From Maricaulis sp. (GTDB lineage: Bacteria > Pseudomonadota > Alphaproteobacteria > Caulobacterales > Maricaulaceae): 64,000 nucleotides of DNA. A model generated the notes under the pieces. That model was not told where the DNA came from. It searched no databases and was given only the letters and a program-made list of their open reading frames with translations. The stretch spans positions 806,001 through 870,000 of the forward strand of contig NZ_JAEPNI010000001.1 of the NCBI RefSeq assembly GCF_017643475.1, given 5' to 3'. Shown here in pieces: positions 1-9,576 of the stretch (positions within the stretch are counted from its first letter, which is position 1; the number at the start of each line of letters is the position of its first letter). The position numbers and the translations under genes are program-made.

Positions 1-1101
1 GATGATGCGGGTCATGGCGGAGCACAGCTCGCTGGACGTGTTGGGTTGGCACTCACCCTCATGCTGGCTTCCCTGCATCAAGGTCAGGTAGGCGCCGGGC
101 AGGTCTCCGGCCTGCATCAGGGATTGAGAGGCGAACAAGAAGTTCTCGGTTGTGGGCATGGTCTCCGGGCGGCGTGTTGCAGCCAGGCCCTTGTGGATGA
201 TCGTGCTCAAGGCGTCATTTGCCGGCAAATAGCCCGTCGCATCGGATTCGACCCGGCCGGCCGGCCAGGGGAAGGCGCGCTCCTCGACGTTGCTGCGCAG
301 CAGCGTCCAGGTCTCGCGGCGGCCGTCCGGGCTGGAGGGGCTGAAGACGAGAAATGAGAAGCTGTCTGGCAATTGTCCGAGCGATCCAGCAGAGCCAATG
401 GCGTCCGGGTGGATTGGCAGGGTATGTCGCATCCATCGGGTGAGCTGGTCGTAAAGTGCGTTGTCGCCGCGTTCGCCCGGGACGACGCTGTAAACGGCAC
501 TGCCATCCGGTGTGCGCCGGATCTCGATCAGGCCGGCCTCGGTCTCGCTGCGGACCAGGTCAACCGGATTGGCGCGAATGCCGGTTGCGGCCTCGATCCA
601 GAAACGTTCAAAGCTCACCCCGCCCGGCCCGGCGATCTCCTCAAGCTCGCCGCCGCGCGTAAACCGGGTGAAGACGTCCATCTGGCGATGGGCGCTTGCG
701 GCCATCGCAGTATTGGTCACGTGTTCATCGGTGACAGTCAGGACGCGTCCGGTCGTGAAGTCGTAGATCGTGCTGCCGTCCTGCACATAGCCATCGCCAA
801 ACGTCAGGTTCCGCATCTGGGTGTCGGTGGGTTCGCCGGCCAGGGTCTGGCGTTCAACCCGCCAGCGGGTTTGGGTGACTGTTTCGCCGGTTTCTCCGCG
901 CAGGGCGAGATAGGCGCTGCGACCCAGGTGAGCGCCCGCCACAGCCGGCGTTTGTGTCGGCGTATCCTCGCTTGTTTCCAGTTGCAGCGGCTGCGGCGCA
1001 AGGATGGAGAAGGGGTCGGCCGGATCCTGTTGCGCGATAGCTGTGGAGCTGCTGCCGATCAGGAGGCCGGAGAGGGCAAGAAGACGCGTGAAACTGAACA
1101 T
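1..1101 (-). CDS. Exported protein of unknown function (3' end outside window)
   Basis: No family recognised. Reading leftward from an ATG at 1101 the frame stays open to the window edge, giving 367 codons without a stop; the C-terminus lies outside. The first ~24 residues (MFSFTRLLALSGLLIG, then ...AIAQQ) look like a Sec signal peptide with an Ala-x-Ala site, so the product is probably periplasmic or outer-membrane associated. The mature part has no further hydrophobic segment and two close cysteines near residues 353 and 361. No clear Shine-Dalgarno precedes the ATG. Codon use is GC-rich like its neighbours, which supports it over the shorter plus-strand frames that overlap it. It is divergent from the MerR gene and shares its 121-bp intergenic region. 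Confidence 0.75.
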   Translation of the reverse strand, partial: MFSFTRLLALSGLLIGSSSTAIAQQDPADPFSILAPQPLQLETSEDTPTQTPAVAGAHLGRSAYLALRGETGETVTQTRWRVERQTLAGEPTDTQMRNLTFGDGYVQDGSTIYDFTTGRVLTVTDEHVTNTAMAASAHRQMDVFTRFTRGGELEEIAGPGGVSFERFWIEAATGIRANPVDLVRSETEAGLIEIRRTPDGSAVYSVVPGERGDNALYDQLTRWMRHTLPIHPDAIGSAGSLGQLPDSFSFLVFSPSSPDGRRETWTLLRSNVEERAFPWPAGRVESDATGYLPANDALSTIIHKGLAATRRPETMPTTENFLFASQSLMQAGDLPGAYLTLMQGSQHEGECQPNTSSELCSAMTRII

Positions 1102-1183
1102 GGCCGGATACTGCCGCGTCAAGCGCGGCGAGAAAAGGGCGAAGCATGTGGAAAGGTAAATTCGAACATGCGTCATAAATTTG

Positions 1184-1193
1184 ACGTTGACGT
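1184..1193. promoter_or_regulatory. LiuR-type MerR operator candidate
   Basis: The 10 bases ACGT-TG-ACGT sit 30 bp before the MerR start, within ttgacgttgacgtt. The LiuR regulators of branched-chain amino acid and fatty acid degradation in proteobacteria bind sites with an ACGT-N2-ACGT core. Its place in front of a MerR gene and an acyl-CoA oxidation operon fits autoregulation plus operon control. Binding is inferred. Confidence 0.5.
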
Positions 1194-1222
1194 TCGCGTA
1201 ATCATGTGAACATTGTTCATTC

Positions 1223-1711
1223 ATGGTCAAACCTGTTCCGCCCGATACTGAATTCACCATCCGCGAACTTTCCAAGGAGTTCGACGTTACCCCGCGCACG
1301 CTACGCTTTTATGAGCAGAAGGGCATGATCACGCCCATGCGCCGGGGCGCTTCCCGTGTTTATTCCGCCATGGATCGTGCGCGCATCGAACTGATCCTGC
1401 GCGGCAAGCGCGTCGGCTTTGCGCTCGACGAGATCAAGGAAATGCTGGACCTGCGCTTCATCGACAGCCGCGACCCGCAGGTGCTTGACGCGACGATCGA
1501 GCGTTTCGAGAGCCGCATTGGTGTGCTTGAACAGCAGCGCGAGGATGTCGAGCGCGCGCTGGAAGAGATGAATGCCGGCCTGGACTGGCTGAATGCCCGC
1601 CTCAACGAGAACGAGCCGTCCGAAGAAATCAAACGTCGCGCCCGGGCCTTCGAAGCCCTGGCGTCCGCCCGCCTGGAAGACTGGACGGGCATGCCCCCGA
1701 GTTCCTCTTAG
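1223..1711 (+). CDS. MerR-family regulator, LiuR-like
   Basis: Transcription factor of 162 residues. The N-terminal winged HTH is clear: FTIRELSKEFDVTPRTLRFY at about residues 11-30, followed by the EQKGMITPMRRG wing. A long heptad-rich helix (residues ~85-135) forms the dimerisation coiled coil. There are no cysteines in the effector region, which argues against metal sensors and for the LiuR/acyl-CoA-responsive branch. It lies 57 bp upstream of two acyl-CoA dehydrogenase genes, and an ACGT-N2-ACGT box lies just before it, so it probably controls the beta-oxidation operon in response to an acyl-CoA. The ligand (isovaleryl-CoA or a fatty acyl-CoA) cannot be told from sequence. Confidence 0.85.
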   Translation: MVKPVPPDTEFTIRELSKEFDVTPRTLRFYEQKGMITPMRRGASRVYSAMDRARIELILRGKRVGFALDEIKEMLDLRFIDSRDPQVLDATIERFESRIGVLEQQREDVERALEEMNAGLDWLNARLNENEPSEEIKRRARAFEALASARLEDWTGMPPSSS

Positions 1712-1768
1712 AGTTTCATCCCTTTACGGGGCTCAGACCCCGCACTGACTGATTGTTGGAGATAAATC

Positions 1769-3556
1769 ATGGCAGCCTATCGCGCTCCTGTTCGTGACCA
1801 GATGTTTGTCCTGAATGACGTCCTGGATGTTGGCCAATATGGCCATCTGCCCGGTTTTGCCGATGCGGACGTGGATACCATGGCCGCGATCCTGGAAGAG
1901 GGCGGCAAGTTCTGCGAGGGCGTGCTGGCCCCGATCTCCAAGGTCGGCGATGTGGAAGGCTGTACGCGTGACGATGACGGCAATGTCACTACGCCGACCG
2001 GCTGGAAGGAAGCCTTCCAGCAGATGTCCGAAGCGGGCTGGACGGCGCTGTCCTCTGATCCGGAATATGGTGGCCAGGGCCTGCCGCACGTTCTCAATCT
2101 TGCGGTCAACGAGATGGTCTCCTCCTCGAATATGGCGTTTGGCATGTATCCGGGTCTGACCCTGGGTGCGGCTGCGGCGCTGCACACCGGTGGTACCGAC
2201 GAGCAGAAGGCGCTTTACCTGCCCAAGATGATCTCCTGCCAGTGGGGCGGGACGATGAACCTGACCGAGCCGCATTGCGGAACGGATCTGGGCATGCTGC
2301 GCACCAAAGCTGTTCCGCAGGCGGACGGCTCCTACAAGATCACCGGCCAGAAGATCTGGATTTCCTCCGGCGAGCACGACATGGCCGAGAACATCGTCCA
2401 TCTCGTCCTGGCCCGTATCGAAGGCGCCCCGGAAGGCGTGAAGGGGATTTCCCTCTTCGTCGTGCCGAAATTCATTCCGGATGCCGACGGCAATCCGGGC
2501 GAGCGCAACAATGCCAAGTGTGGCGGCCTGGAACACAAGATGGGTATCCACGGCAACGCCACCTGCGTCATGGACTATGACGAGGCGACCGGCTGGCTCG
2601 TGGGCGAGGAGAACAAGGGGCTCAAGATCATGTTTATCATGATGAATGAGGCACGACTGGGCGTGGGCCTGCAGGGTTATGCCCTGGCCGAGGCCGCCTA
2701 TCAGCAATCCCTCGACTTCGCCAAGGACCGTATCCAGGGCCGCTCCCTGACCGGACCGAAAAACCCGAACGGCCCCGCCGACCCGATCATCGTGCATCCG
2801 GATGTGCGTCGCATGCTGATGGATCAGAAATCATTTGTCGAAGCGGCGCGTTGTTTCGCCTTCTGGACGGCCCTGCACGGCGATCTGGAGGAAAAGTCTG
2901 ACGATCCGACCATGCGCGAGAAGGGTGGCGACTACATGGCGCTGCTGACCCCGATCGTGAAGTCCTATCTGACCGGCAAGGGCTATGACATGGTCTCCAA
3001 CGGTCTGCAGATCCACGGTGGTTCCGGCTTTACCGAGGAATGGGGTGCGTCCCAGCTGCTTCGCGATGCCCGCATCACCCTGATCTATGAAGGCACCAAT
3101 GGCGTCCAGGCGCTCGACCTGGTGGGCCGCAAGCTGGCGATGAACGGCATGCGCCCGATCACGACCTTCATGGGCGAACTGGAAGCCTTCATCGCCGAGG
3201 GCGGTGACGAGACGACACAGCCCTTCATCGATGCGCTGACGGAGTGCCGCGACAAGCTGAAACAGGGTACCGACTGGCTGATGAACAATGCGCTGGAGAA
3301 TTTCGACCATGCCGGCGCGGGCAGCCACGACTATCTCAACCTCTTCGGCCTGACCTGCCTGACCTATATGTGGGCGAAAATGGCCAAGGTTTCCGCGGCC
3401 AAGGTCGCCGCGGGTGATAGCGATCCTATCTATGCCAACAAGCTGGTCACCGGCCGCTACTTCATCGAGCGCTGGGTGCCGGAAGCCGCCATGCATCTCG
3501 CCAAGGTAGAAGCCGGCGCAGACAGCATGATGGAACTCGACGCGGAGGCGTTCTAA
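1769..3556 (+). CDS. Acyl-CoA dehydrogenase, long form (DmdC/FadE-like)
   Basis: FAD-dependent alpha,beta-dehydrogenation of an acyl-CoA, first step of beta-oxidation. At 595 residues it belongs to the long acyl-CoA dehydrogenases, with an extra N-terminal segment (YRAPVRDQMFVLNDVL) and an extra C-terminal helical domain after residue ~460. The FAD/substrate domain shows MNLTEPHCGTDLG near residue 165, and the catalytic glutamate is Glu441 in LIYEGTNGVQ. DmdC (3-methylmercaptopropionyl-CoA dehydrogenase) has this architecture, but so do many fatty acyl-CoA enzymes, so the substrate is open. A good RBS (ttggaga) precedes the ATG. It is the second gene of the operon headed by the MerR gene. Confidence 0.93.
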   Translation: MAAYRAPVRDQMFVLNDVLDVGQYGHLPGFADADVDTMAAILEEGGKFCEGVLAPISKVGDVEGCTRDDDGNVTTPTGWKEAFQQMSEAGWTALSSDPEYGGQGLPHVLNLAVNEMVSSSNMAFGMYPGLTLGAAAALHTGGTDEQKALYLPKMISCQWGGTMNLTEPHCGTDLGMLRTKAVPQADGSYKITGQKIWISSGEHDMAENIVHLVLARIEGAPEGVKGISLFVVPKFIPDADGNPGERNNAKCGGLEHKMGIHGNATCVMDYDEATGWLVGEENKGLKIMFIMMNEARLGVGLQGYALAEAAYQQSLDFAKDRIQGRSLTGPKNPNGPADPIIVHPDVRRMLMDQKSFVEAARCFAFWTALHGDLEEKSDDPTMREKGGDYMALLTPIVKSYLTGKGYDMVSNGLQIHGGSGFTEEWGASQLLRDARITLIYEGTNGVQALDLVGRKLAMNGMRPITTFMGELEAFIAEGGDETTQPFIDALTECRDKLKQGTDWLMNNALENFDHAGAGSHDYLNLFGLTCLTYMWAKMAKVSAAKVAAGDSDPIYANKLVTGRYFIERWVPEAAMHLAKVEAGADSMMELDAEAF

Positions 3557-3654
3557 CGCGGCCGCTTCTGCCGGAGACCGTCCCGCCAAACGAGGATGGT
3601 CCCGGCTCGTGACGGTTGATCAGGCCCGCAAGGGTCAAAGGGGAGGATAATCAG

Positions 3655-4821
3655 GTGTTTCAGGACCCACTCAACGTACCAAAACCAGCCTTTCTCGAGC
3701 GCGAGGATGTGCGCATGTTCGAGGATACGGTGCGCGCCTTCATGGCCAAGGAATGTGTTCCCAATGCTGAACGTTGGGAAGAGCAGGGCATGGTCGATCG
3801 CGAGATCTGGACCAAGGCCGGTGAAGCCGGGCTGCTCTGCCCGTCCGTGCCGGAGGAATATGGTGGCGCCGGCGGCGACTGGGGCCATGAATACGTCTTC
3901 CATACGGCCGGTGCCGAGGTCGGCGCGAGCGGCTGGGGTGTTGGCCTGCACAATACGATCATCGCGCCCTACATCACCGAATTCGGTTCGGACGAGCAGA
4001 AGAAGTCGATCCTGCCGCGCATGATTTCCGGAGAGCTGATCGGCGCCATCGCCATGTCGGAGCCGGGCACCGGTTCGGACCTGCAGAGCGTCAAGACGAC
4101 GGCGGTCAAGGATGGCAATGGCTATCGCATCAACGGCCAGAAGACCTTCATCACCAATGGCGGCTCCGCCAATTTCATCATCGTGGTCTGCAAGACCGAC
4201 CCGACCAAGGGGTTTGACGGCGTCTCGCTGATGCTGGTCGAGACCGAGAAGGTCGAGGGCTTCAAACGTGGTCGCTTGCTCGACAAGGTCGGCATGAAGG
4301 CCCAGGACACGGCTGAGCTGTTCTTCGAGGATGTCTGGGTGCCGGCCGATGCGCTGCTCGGTCCGGAAGAGGGCCAGGGTTTCATCCAGCTGATGAAGAA
4401 ACTGCCCCAGGAACGGCTGCAGATCGCCGTCCAGGGTGTCGGCGCCATGAAACGCGCCCTGCACGAGACCATCACCTATACCAAGGAACGCCAGGCCTTT
4501 GGCCGCCCGATCCTGCATTTCCAGAACAGCCAGTTCAAACTCGCCGAGTGCAAGACCAAGGCGACGCTGGCCGAAGTGTTTGTGCACCATTGTTCAGAGC
4601 GCCTGATGAAGGGCGAGCTCGATGCAGCTACGGCCTCGATGGCGAAATACTGGGTGTCGGACGCTCAAAACGAAGTGATCGACGAGTGCGTTCAGCTGCA
4701 CGGCGGCTATGGCTATATGAAGGAATACCCCATCGCCAAGATGTGGACCGACAGCCGTGTCCAGCGCATCTATGGCGGCACCAACGAGATCATGAAACTC
4801 CTGATCGGAAGGACGCTTTAG
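3655..4821 (+). CDS. Acyl-CoA dehydrogenase, LCAD-like
   Basis: Second acyl-CoA dehydrogenase, 388 residues, cytoplasmic. I chose the GTG at 3655 because ggggagg ends 7-8 bases before it; an in-frame TTG at 3616 has no such site. The position usually holding the catalytic glutamate (IYEGT in medium-chain enzymes) is glycine here: IYGGTNEI, Gly374. Long-chain and isovaleryl-type dehydrogenases instead place the base on an earlier helix, and Glu271 (ALHETITYTKERQAFG) is at the matching place. This suggests a long-chain or branched-chain substrate. CVQLHGGYGYMKEYPIAK and the FAD-binding MSEPGTGSDLQ are intact. It lies 98 bp downstream of the first dehydrogenase, in the same operon. Confidence 0.93.
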   Translation: MFQDPLNVPKPAFLEREDVRMFEDTVRAFMAKECVPNAERWEEQGMVDREIWTKAGEAGLLCPSVPEEYGGAGGDWGHEYVFHTAGAEVGASGWGVGLHNTIIAPYITEFGSDEQKKSILPRMISGELIGAIAMSEPGTGSDLQSVKTTAVKDGNGYRINGQKTFITNGGSANFIIVVCKTDPTKGFDGVSLMLVETEKVEGFKRGRLLDKVGMKAQDTAELFFEDVWVPADALLGPEEGQGFIQLMKKLPQERLQIAVQGVGAMKRALHETITYTKERQAFGRPILHFQNSQFKLAECKTKATLAEVFVHHCSERLMKGELDAATASMAKYWVSDAQNEVIDECVQLHGGYGYMKEYPIAKMWTDSRVQRIYGGTNEIMKLLIGRTL

Positions 4822-4825
4822 CGCG

Positions 4826-5218
4826 ATGACGACCTTGGTGGATCAACAATCGAGTCGCAGTCTCTCGGTGCTCGCGTTCGTCGCGGGCTGGGGTGCTCCG
4901 TATATCGGTTCCACCATCTATTACGGTTGGGCGAGCATGTGGGCGCATCACGGTTTTACCTTCTTCATACCCTCGACGACAGAAGTGCTGGGTTATCTGC
5001 CGGCCTTTGCGGCGATCTTCGCACTGGGATGGATCTTGGCGGGTGATCGTGTGTTGGTCGCTGTCTTTTGTGGAATTGCCGCCTCATATGGCATCCCGTT
5101 GATCTTTTCGGCTCTTTCCGGGCTGCGTCTGGATGGGCTCGTCTGGTCGGTGTTTATGGCGCTCGGTCTTTCCGGGGCATTCTGGATGGCCCGCAGCGTT
5201 CGAAGGAGATTCCTCTGA
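4826..5218 (+). CDS. Small four-helix membrane protein
   Basis: 130 residues, no family recognised. Hydrophobic stretches at about residues 12-32, 55-70, 76-95 and 100-122 suggest four transmembrane helices, and the chain ends with a basic tail (RSVRRRFL). It starts 4 bp after the acyl-CoA dehydrogenase stop, and its TGA overlaps the ATG of the next gene by one base, so it is translationally coupled into the beta-oxidation operon. A role in the inner membrane is all that can be inferred. Confidence 0.75.
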   Translation: MTTLVDQQSSRSLSVLAFVAGWGAPYIGSTIYYGWASMWAHHGFTFFIPSTTEVLGYLPAFAAIFALGWILAGDRVLVAVFCGIAASYGIPLIFSALSGLRLDGLVWSVFMALGLSGAFWMARSVRRRFL

Positions 5219-5811
5219 TGTACACCCCCACGCACTTCAAGATGGAGAATGAGACCGGGATGCGGGCGCTGATGCGTTCGTATGATTTTGCCATTCTCCT
5301 GGTGCCGGGGGAGCCGGATCTGGCGGCCACGCATATCCCGCTGAAACTGGCCGATGAGCGCCAGGCCCTGGTCGGGCATGTCGCCCGCGCCAACCCGGTT
5401 ACGAAGGCCATCCAGGACGGCAAGCAGGCCATCGCGATCTTCTCTGGTCCGCACGCCTATGTCTCGCCGACCTGGTATTCCGATCCCAATGACAATGTTC
5501 CCACCTGGAACTACATCGCCGTGCATGCCCACGGAAAACTGGTCGCTCTGGAAGGCGAGGACGCGGAACGGGCGCTCTCCTCCCAGATCGCCGATTTCGA
5601 GGAACAGTGGCGGATCACCAATCTGGAAGAAAGAAAACGCGCCATGCTCGAGGCCGCGATCCAGCCCTTCGAGCTGGAAATTGAACGCCTCGATGGCAAG
5701 GCCAAACTCTCACAGAACAAACCCGTGGCAGAGCGCCTTCGTCTCGCCGAAGCGCTGAACGAGCGCGGGGAAAGCGCCATCGCCTACCACATGGTTGAGG
5801 GGGATGGGTGA
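5218..5811 (+). CDS. PaiB-like FMN-binding protein
   Basis: 197 residues with the split-barrel, flavin-binding PaiB pattern: MYTPTHFKMEN start, HIPLKL near residue 40, GHVARANP near 58, IFSGPHAYVSPTWY near 77, VPTWNYIAVHAHG near 97. In Bacillus, PaiB is described as a negative regulator of sporulation and protease genes; in proteobacteria the biochemical role is uncertain and an FMN oxidoreductase is possible. The ATG overlaps the preceding stop, and gaaggagatt gives a strong RBS inside the previous gene. Being inside a beta-oxidation operon, it may act in flavin or redox handling, but this is speculation. Confidence 0.88.
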   Translation: MYTPTHFKMENETGMRALMRSYDFAILLVPGEPDLAATHIPLKLADERQALVGHVARANPVTKAIQDGKQAIAIFSGPHAYVSPTWYSDPNDNVPTWNYIAVHAHGKLVALEGEDAERALSSQIADFEEQWRITNLEERKRAMLEAAIQPFELEIERLDGKAKLSQNKPVAERLRLAEALNERGESAIAYHMVEGDG

Positions 5812-5885
5812 TGGCTCTGCCCAGTCCGGGCAGGAACTGATTTGTGTCGATAAAGAACAAACCCGCGAAGCGGAAAGGACTGAAA

Positions 5886-7091
5886 ATGACTGAAGCCTAT
5901 ATCTACGACGCCACGCGCACGCCGCGTGGCAAGAAGAAGGGCGGAGCGCTGAACGAGATCACGGCGCTTCAGCTTGCGACCCAGCAGCTCGAGGCGATCC
6001 GCGATCGCAATAATCTCGACACGGCGCTGGTTGATGACGTCATCATGGGTGTCGTCTCCCCGGTCGGCGAACAGGGTGCCAATATCGCCCGCTCTGCCGT
6101 CATGAACGCGAAATACGCCGAGACGACCGCGGGCTTCCAGCTCAACCGTTTCTGTGCCTCCGGGCTGGAAGCGGTCAATGTTGCAGCCGCCAAGGTCATG
6201 TCCGGCGAGGCCGACTTCGCCATTGGTGGCGGTGTCGAGGCCATGTCGCGCGTCCCGATGGGTTCCGACGGTGGTGCGATGATGTCCGATCCGGAGATCG
6301 GCTTTGACCACTATATCGTTCCGCAGGGTGTTTCTGCCGACCTGATCGCGACCAAGCACGGTTTCTCCCGTGACGATGTCGATGCCTATGCCGTGGAAAG
6401 CCAGAAGCGTGCAGCGCGCGCCTGGGAGGAAGGTCGTTTCAAGAAGACGATTGTTCCGGTCAAGGACCAGCTGGGCCTGACCATTCTCGATCATGACGAG
6501 CACATGCGTCCGGGCACCGATATGCAGGGCCTGGGTTCGCTCAAGTCTGCCTTCAAGGACCTGTCCGACTTCGTCGGTTTCGAACATGTTGCCACGCAGC
6601 GTTACCCGGAAATCGAATATCTCAACTGGGTCCACACGGGCGGCAACTCCTCCGGTATCGTCGACGGATCTTCCATGGTGCTGATCGGCTCCAAGGAAGC
6701 GGGCGAGAAAGCCGGCCTCAAGCCGCGTGCGCGCATCAAGGCGATGGCCTCCGTCGGATCCGAGCCGACCATCATGCTGACGGGCCCGGTTCCGGTCACC
6801 GCCAAGGTGCTCAAGAAAGCCGGCATGGATGCCAGCGATGTGGATCTGTGGGAGCTGAACGAGGCGTTCGCGGCTGTCGTTCTGCGTCTGATGCAGGCCT
6901 ATGAGATCGATCACGACATCATGAATGTGAATGGTGGCGCGATCGCCATGGGTCACCCGCTTGGCGCAACCGGCGCGATGATCCTGGGCACGGTCCTGGA
7001 CGAGCTGGAGCGCTCCGACAAGGAAACCGCACTCACCACGCTCTGTGTCGGCGGCGGCATGGGCACGGCCACCATTATCGAGCGGGTGTAA
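5886..7091 (+). CDS. Acetyl-CoA acyltransferase (thiolase)
   Basis: Thiolase of 401 residues that cleaves 3-ketoacyl-CoA to acetyl-CoA and a shortened acyl-CoA, the last beta-oxidation step. The nucleophile is Cys90 in [12 protein letters not shown]; the C-terminal HPLGATGA histidine and the TLCVGGGMG cysteine complete the active site. The ATG at 5886 follows a purine-rich RBS (ggaaagga); an in-frame ATG at 5844 has weaker spacing and gives a non-homologous leader. A neighbouring bifunctional hydratase/dehydrogenase gene makes the degradative role more likely than a biosynthetic acetoacetyl-CoA thiolase. Confidence 0.93.
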   Translation: MTEAYIYDATRTPRGKKKGGALNEITALQLATQQLEAIRDRNNLDTALVDDVIMGVVSPVGEQGANIARSAVMNAKYAETTAGFQLNRFCASGLEAVNVAAAKVMSGEADFAIGGGVEAMSRVPMGSDGGAMMSDPEIGFDHYIVPQGVSADLIATKHGFSRDDVDAYAVESQKRAARAWEEGRFKKTIVPVKDQLGLTILDHDEHMRPGTDMQGLGSLKSAFKDLSDFVGFEHVATQRYPEIEYLNWVHTGGNSSGIVDGSSMVLIGSKEAGEKAGLKPRARIKAMASVGSEPTIMLTGPVPVTAKVLKKAGMDASDVDLWELNEAFAAVVLRLMQAYEIDHDIMNVNGGAIAMGHPLGATGAMILGTVLDELERSDKETALTTLCVGGGMGTATIIERV

Positions 7092-7093
7092 TC

Positions 7094-7345
7094 ATGCATG
7101 ATCCCAAGCTCGAGCAGGACAAAAAGGACTCGGCGTCGATTCTGACGCTTGGGTTGCCGCTTGGTTTTCCTGTCGGGATTGCGATCGGCGTCGCGCTGGG
7201 GGTGGCCCTGGAGAGCCTGTCAATTGGCATCGCCATCGGTGTCGCCATAGCCATGTCGCTCTCCGTCGCTTTCGGCGCTGGACGGCTTAACGAAATAAAG
7301 AAAAAGCAGGATGGCGAGACGCCGTCCGATGAGGAGAAATCCTGA
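7094..7345 (+). CDS. Glycine-rich membrane miniprotein
   Basis: 83 residues, unknown family. After a charged start (MHDPKLEQDKKDS) come two hydrophobic Gly/Ala-rich stretches (GLPLGFPVGIAIGVALGVAL and SIGIAIGVAIAMSLSVAFGA) with small residues every 4 positions, as in glycine-zipper helices, then an acidic/lysine tail. It starts 2 bp after the thiolase stop, and its TGA overlaps the next ATG, so it is embedded in the beta-oxidation operon. It may dock or organise the enzymes at the membrane; nothing in the sequence proves that. Confidence 0.7.
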   Translation: MHDPKLEQDKKDSASILTLGLPLGFPVGIAIGVALGVALESLSIGIAIGVAIAMSLSVAFGAGRLNEIKKKQDGETPSDEEKS

Positions 7346-9555
7346 TGAAAAACTTCACACTTGAAATCGACGGCGACGGCATTGCCCTCGTCACATTCGA
7401 CAGCCCTGGCAAGTCGATGAACGTTATCTCCGCGGACGTCATGGACGATTTCGTGGAACTGACCGAGAAGGTCAAAACCGACGACGCCATCAAGGGCGTG
7501 GTCCTGACCTCCGGCAAGTCGGCCTTCTGTGCCGGTGCAGACCTGTCCGAGCTGGGCGGTGGATCGTCTGAAATGGCCAAGCTGCCGGAAGACGAGATGA
7601 AGGCGAAACTGTTCGAACAGTGTTATCGCCTGAACAAGACGCTGCGCGAGCTGGAAACCTGCGGCAAGCCGATCGCAGCCGCAATCAATGGCCTGGCCCT
7701 GGGCGGTGGTTTCGAGATCACCATGGCTTGCCATTACCGCGTCATGCCGAACGACAATCCCAAGGCCAAGGTCGGCCTGCCGGAAGCCATGGTCGGCGTG
7801 CTGCCGGGCGGTGGCGGCACCCAGCGCCTGCCGCGCCTGGTTGGTGTCATGAATGCCGCGCCGATCCTGCTTCAGGGCAAGCAGCATGATGGTCCGTCCG
7901 CACAGGCCCTGGGCATTGCCCACGCCACCGTGCCGATGGCCGAGCTGGTTTCCAAGGCGAAGGAACTCGTCAAGGAAGACCCGATGAATGCGACCCAGCC
8001 GTGGGATGGCGACAAGTTCAAATTCCCGGGCGGTGGTCCCTACCATCCCGCCGGTGCCCAGGTCTTCGGTGCAGCCTCTCCGATGCTGCGCAAAAACACC
8101 TATGGCAACTATCCGGCCCAGCGTTACATCCTGTCCTGCGTCTATGAAGGTGCCCAGGTCTCCATCGACCAGGGTCTGCGCATCGAGAGCCGCTATTTCA
8201 CCAAGCTGCTGCTGCGTCCGGAAAGCCGCAACATGATCCGCTCCATCTTCCTGTCCAAGCAGGCGCTGGAGAAGGGTGGACGTCGTCCGGCCAGCCAGGA
8301 AAAGGCTGACGTCAAGAAAGTCGCCATCATCGGTGCCGGCTTCATGGGCGCCGGCATTGCCACGGTCACCGCCCAGGCCGGTATCGAGGTCGTGCTCATC
8401 GACGCCAACCAGGAAGGCGCCGACAAGGGCAAGAAGCATGTCACCGATCACTTCGCCAAGGGTGTGAAGCGCGGCAAGCTTTCCCAGGAAAAGGCCGACA
8501 AGATGGGTGCCCTGGTCACGGCGACCACGGACTATTCCCTGCTGTCCGATGTCGACCTCGTCATCGAGGCCGTGTTCGAGAATTCCGAGCTGAAGGCCAA
8601 GATCACCCAGATGTCCGAAGAGGTCATCCCGGAGAATGCGGTCTTTGCGTCGAACACCTCCTCCATTCCGATCACGGATCTGGCCAAGGCGTCCAAGCGC
8701 GAGGACCAGTTCATCGGCATCCACTTCTTCTCGCCGGTCGAGAAGATGATGCTGGTCGAGATCATCATGGGCGACAATACGGGTGATTACGCCCTGTCGC
8801 GCGCGATCGACTATGTCACCAAGATCAAGAAGACGCCGATCGTCGTCTCCGACACGCGCGGCTTCTATGCCAACCGTTGTGTCATGCGCTTCATCGGTGA
8901 AGGCATGAACATGCTGGCCGAGGGTGTCAGCCCGGTCCTGATCGAGAATGCGACCAAGATGGCCGGCATGCCGGTTGGTCCGCTCTCCCTGCAGGACGAG
9001 GTTGCGCTGGATCTGGGTGTGAAGCTGATCAAGCAGACCAAGTCGGATCTGGGCGAGAACTACAAACCGTCCCCGACCGAGCCGATCCTGTTCAAGATGG
9101 TCGAGGAGTACGAGCGTTTCGGACGCAAGAATTCCAAGGGCTTCTATGACTATCCGGCCGAAAAGGGCCAGCCCAAGCGCCTCTGGCCGGAGCTGGAACA
9201 ATTCGCTCCGGGTGGCAAATACCTGGAAGACCAGCCGTCCACCGACGAGATCAAGGACCGCATCCTCTTCACCCAGGCCATCGAAGCGGCCCGCTGCATG
9301 GAAGAGGAAATCGTCATCGATCCGCGCGAGGCCGATGTCGGCTCCATCCTGGGCTGGGGCTTTGCGCCTTATACCGGTGGCGCGCTGTCCTACATCGACA
9401 CCTATGGCGCGGCGGCCTTCGTGAAACGTGCCGACGAGCTGAAAGCTGCTTATGGCGACCAGTTCGAAGTGCCAGCCCTGCTGCGTGAAATGGCCGAGAA
9501 GGGCGAGACCTTCTACGGACGTTTCGCTCCGGCCGAGGCTGTCGCGGCGGAGTAA
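7345..9555 (+). CDS. Bifunctional enoyl-CoA hydratase / 3-hydroxyacyl-CoA dehydrogenase (FadB/FadJ type)
   Basis: 736-residue alpha subunit of the beta-oxidation complex. The N-terminal crotonase domain (residues ~1-190) carries the catalytic pair Glu124 (LGGGFEITM) and Glu147 (GLPEAMVG) with the [10 protein letters not shown] loop. From about residue 325 the dehydrogenase Rossmann fold begins ([13 protein letters not shown]), and His460 in [11 protein letters not shown] is the catalytic histidine. The C-terminal dehydrogenase domain pair ends with a typical NPFGL-type region replaced by [10 protein letters not shown]. It is coupled to the preceding miniprotein gene (TGATG) and is the last gene before a terminator at 9577. 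Together with the thiolase it forms the hydratase-dehydrogenase-thiolase module. Confidence 0.95.
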   Translation: MKNFTLEIDGDGIALVTFDSPGKSMNVISADVMDDFVELTEKVKTDDAIKGVVLTSGKSAFCAGADLSELGGGSSEMAKLPEDEMKAKLFEQCYRLNKTLRELETCGKPIAAAINGLALGGGFEITMACHYRVMPNDNPKAKVGLPEAMVGVLPGGGGTQRLPRLVGVMNAAPILLQGKQHDGPSAQALGIAHATVPMAELVSKAKELVKEDPMNATQPWDGDKFKFPGGGPYHPAGAQVFGAASPMLRKNTYGNYPAQRYILSCVYEGAQVSIDQGLRIESRYFTKLLLRPESRNMIRSIFLSKQALEKGGRRPASQEKADVKKVAIIGAGFMGAGIATVTAQAGIEVVLIDANQEGADKGKKHVTDHFAKGVKRGKLSQEKADKMGALVTATTDYSLLSDVDLVIEAVFENSELKAKITQMSEEVIPENAVFASNTSSIPITDLAKASKREDQFIGIHFFSPVEKMMLVEIIMGDNTGDYALSRAIDYVTKIKKTPIVVSDTRGFYANRCVMRFIGEGMNMLAEGVSPVLIENATKMAGMPVGPLSLQDEVALDLGVKLIKQTKSDLGENYKPSPTEPILFKMVEEYERFGRKNSKGFYDYPAEKGQPKRLWPELEQFAPGGKYLEDQPSTDEIKDRILFTQAIEAARCMEEEIVIDPREADVGSILGWGFAPYTGGALSYIDTYGAAAFVKRADELKAAYGDQFEVPALLREMAEKGETFYGRFAPAEAVAAE

Positions 9556-9576
9556 TCCGACCTGATCTCTCAAAAG

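Noticed and set aside
373-1209. 278-codon plus-strand frame at the left edge
   Set aside because: The minus-strand frame from 1101 has a signal peptide and stays open to the window end; the plus frame has no domain or RBS and runs over the MerR promoter region.
7075-9573. 832-codon open frame antisense to the bifunctional beta-oxidation enzyme
   Set aside because: It runs exactly opposite a gene with full catalytic motifs; GC-rich genes often leave long antisense frames. It has no RBS and no recognisable domain.
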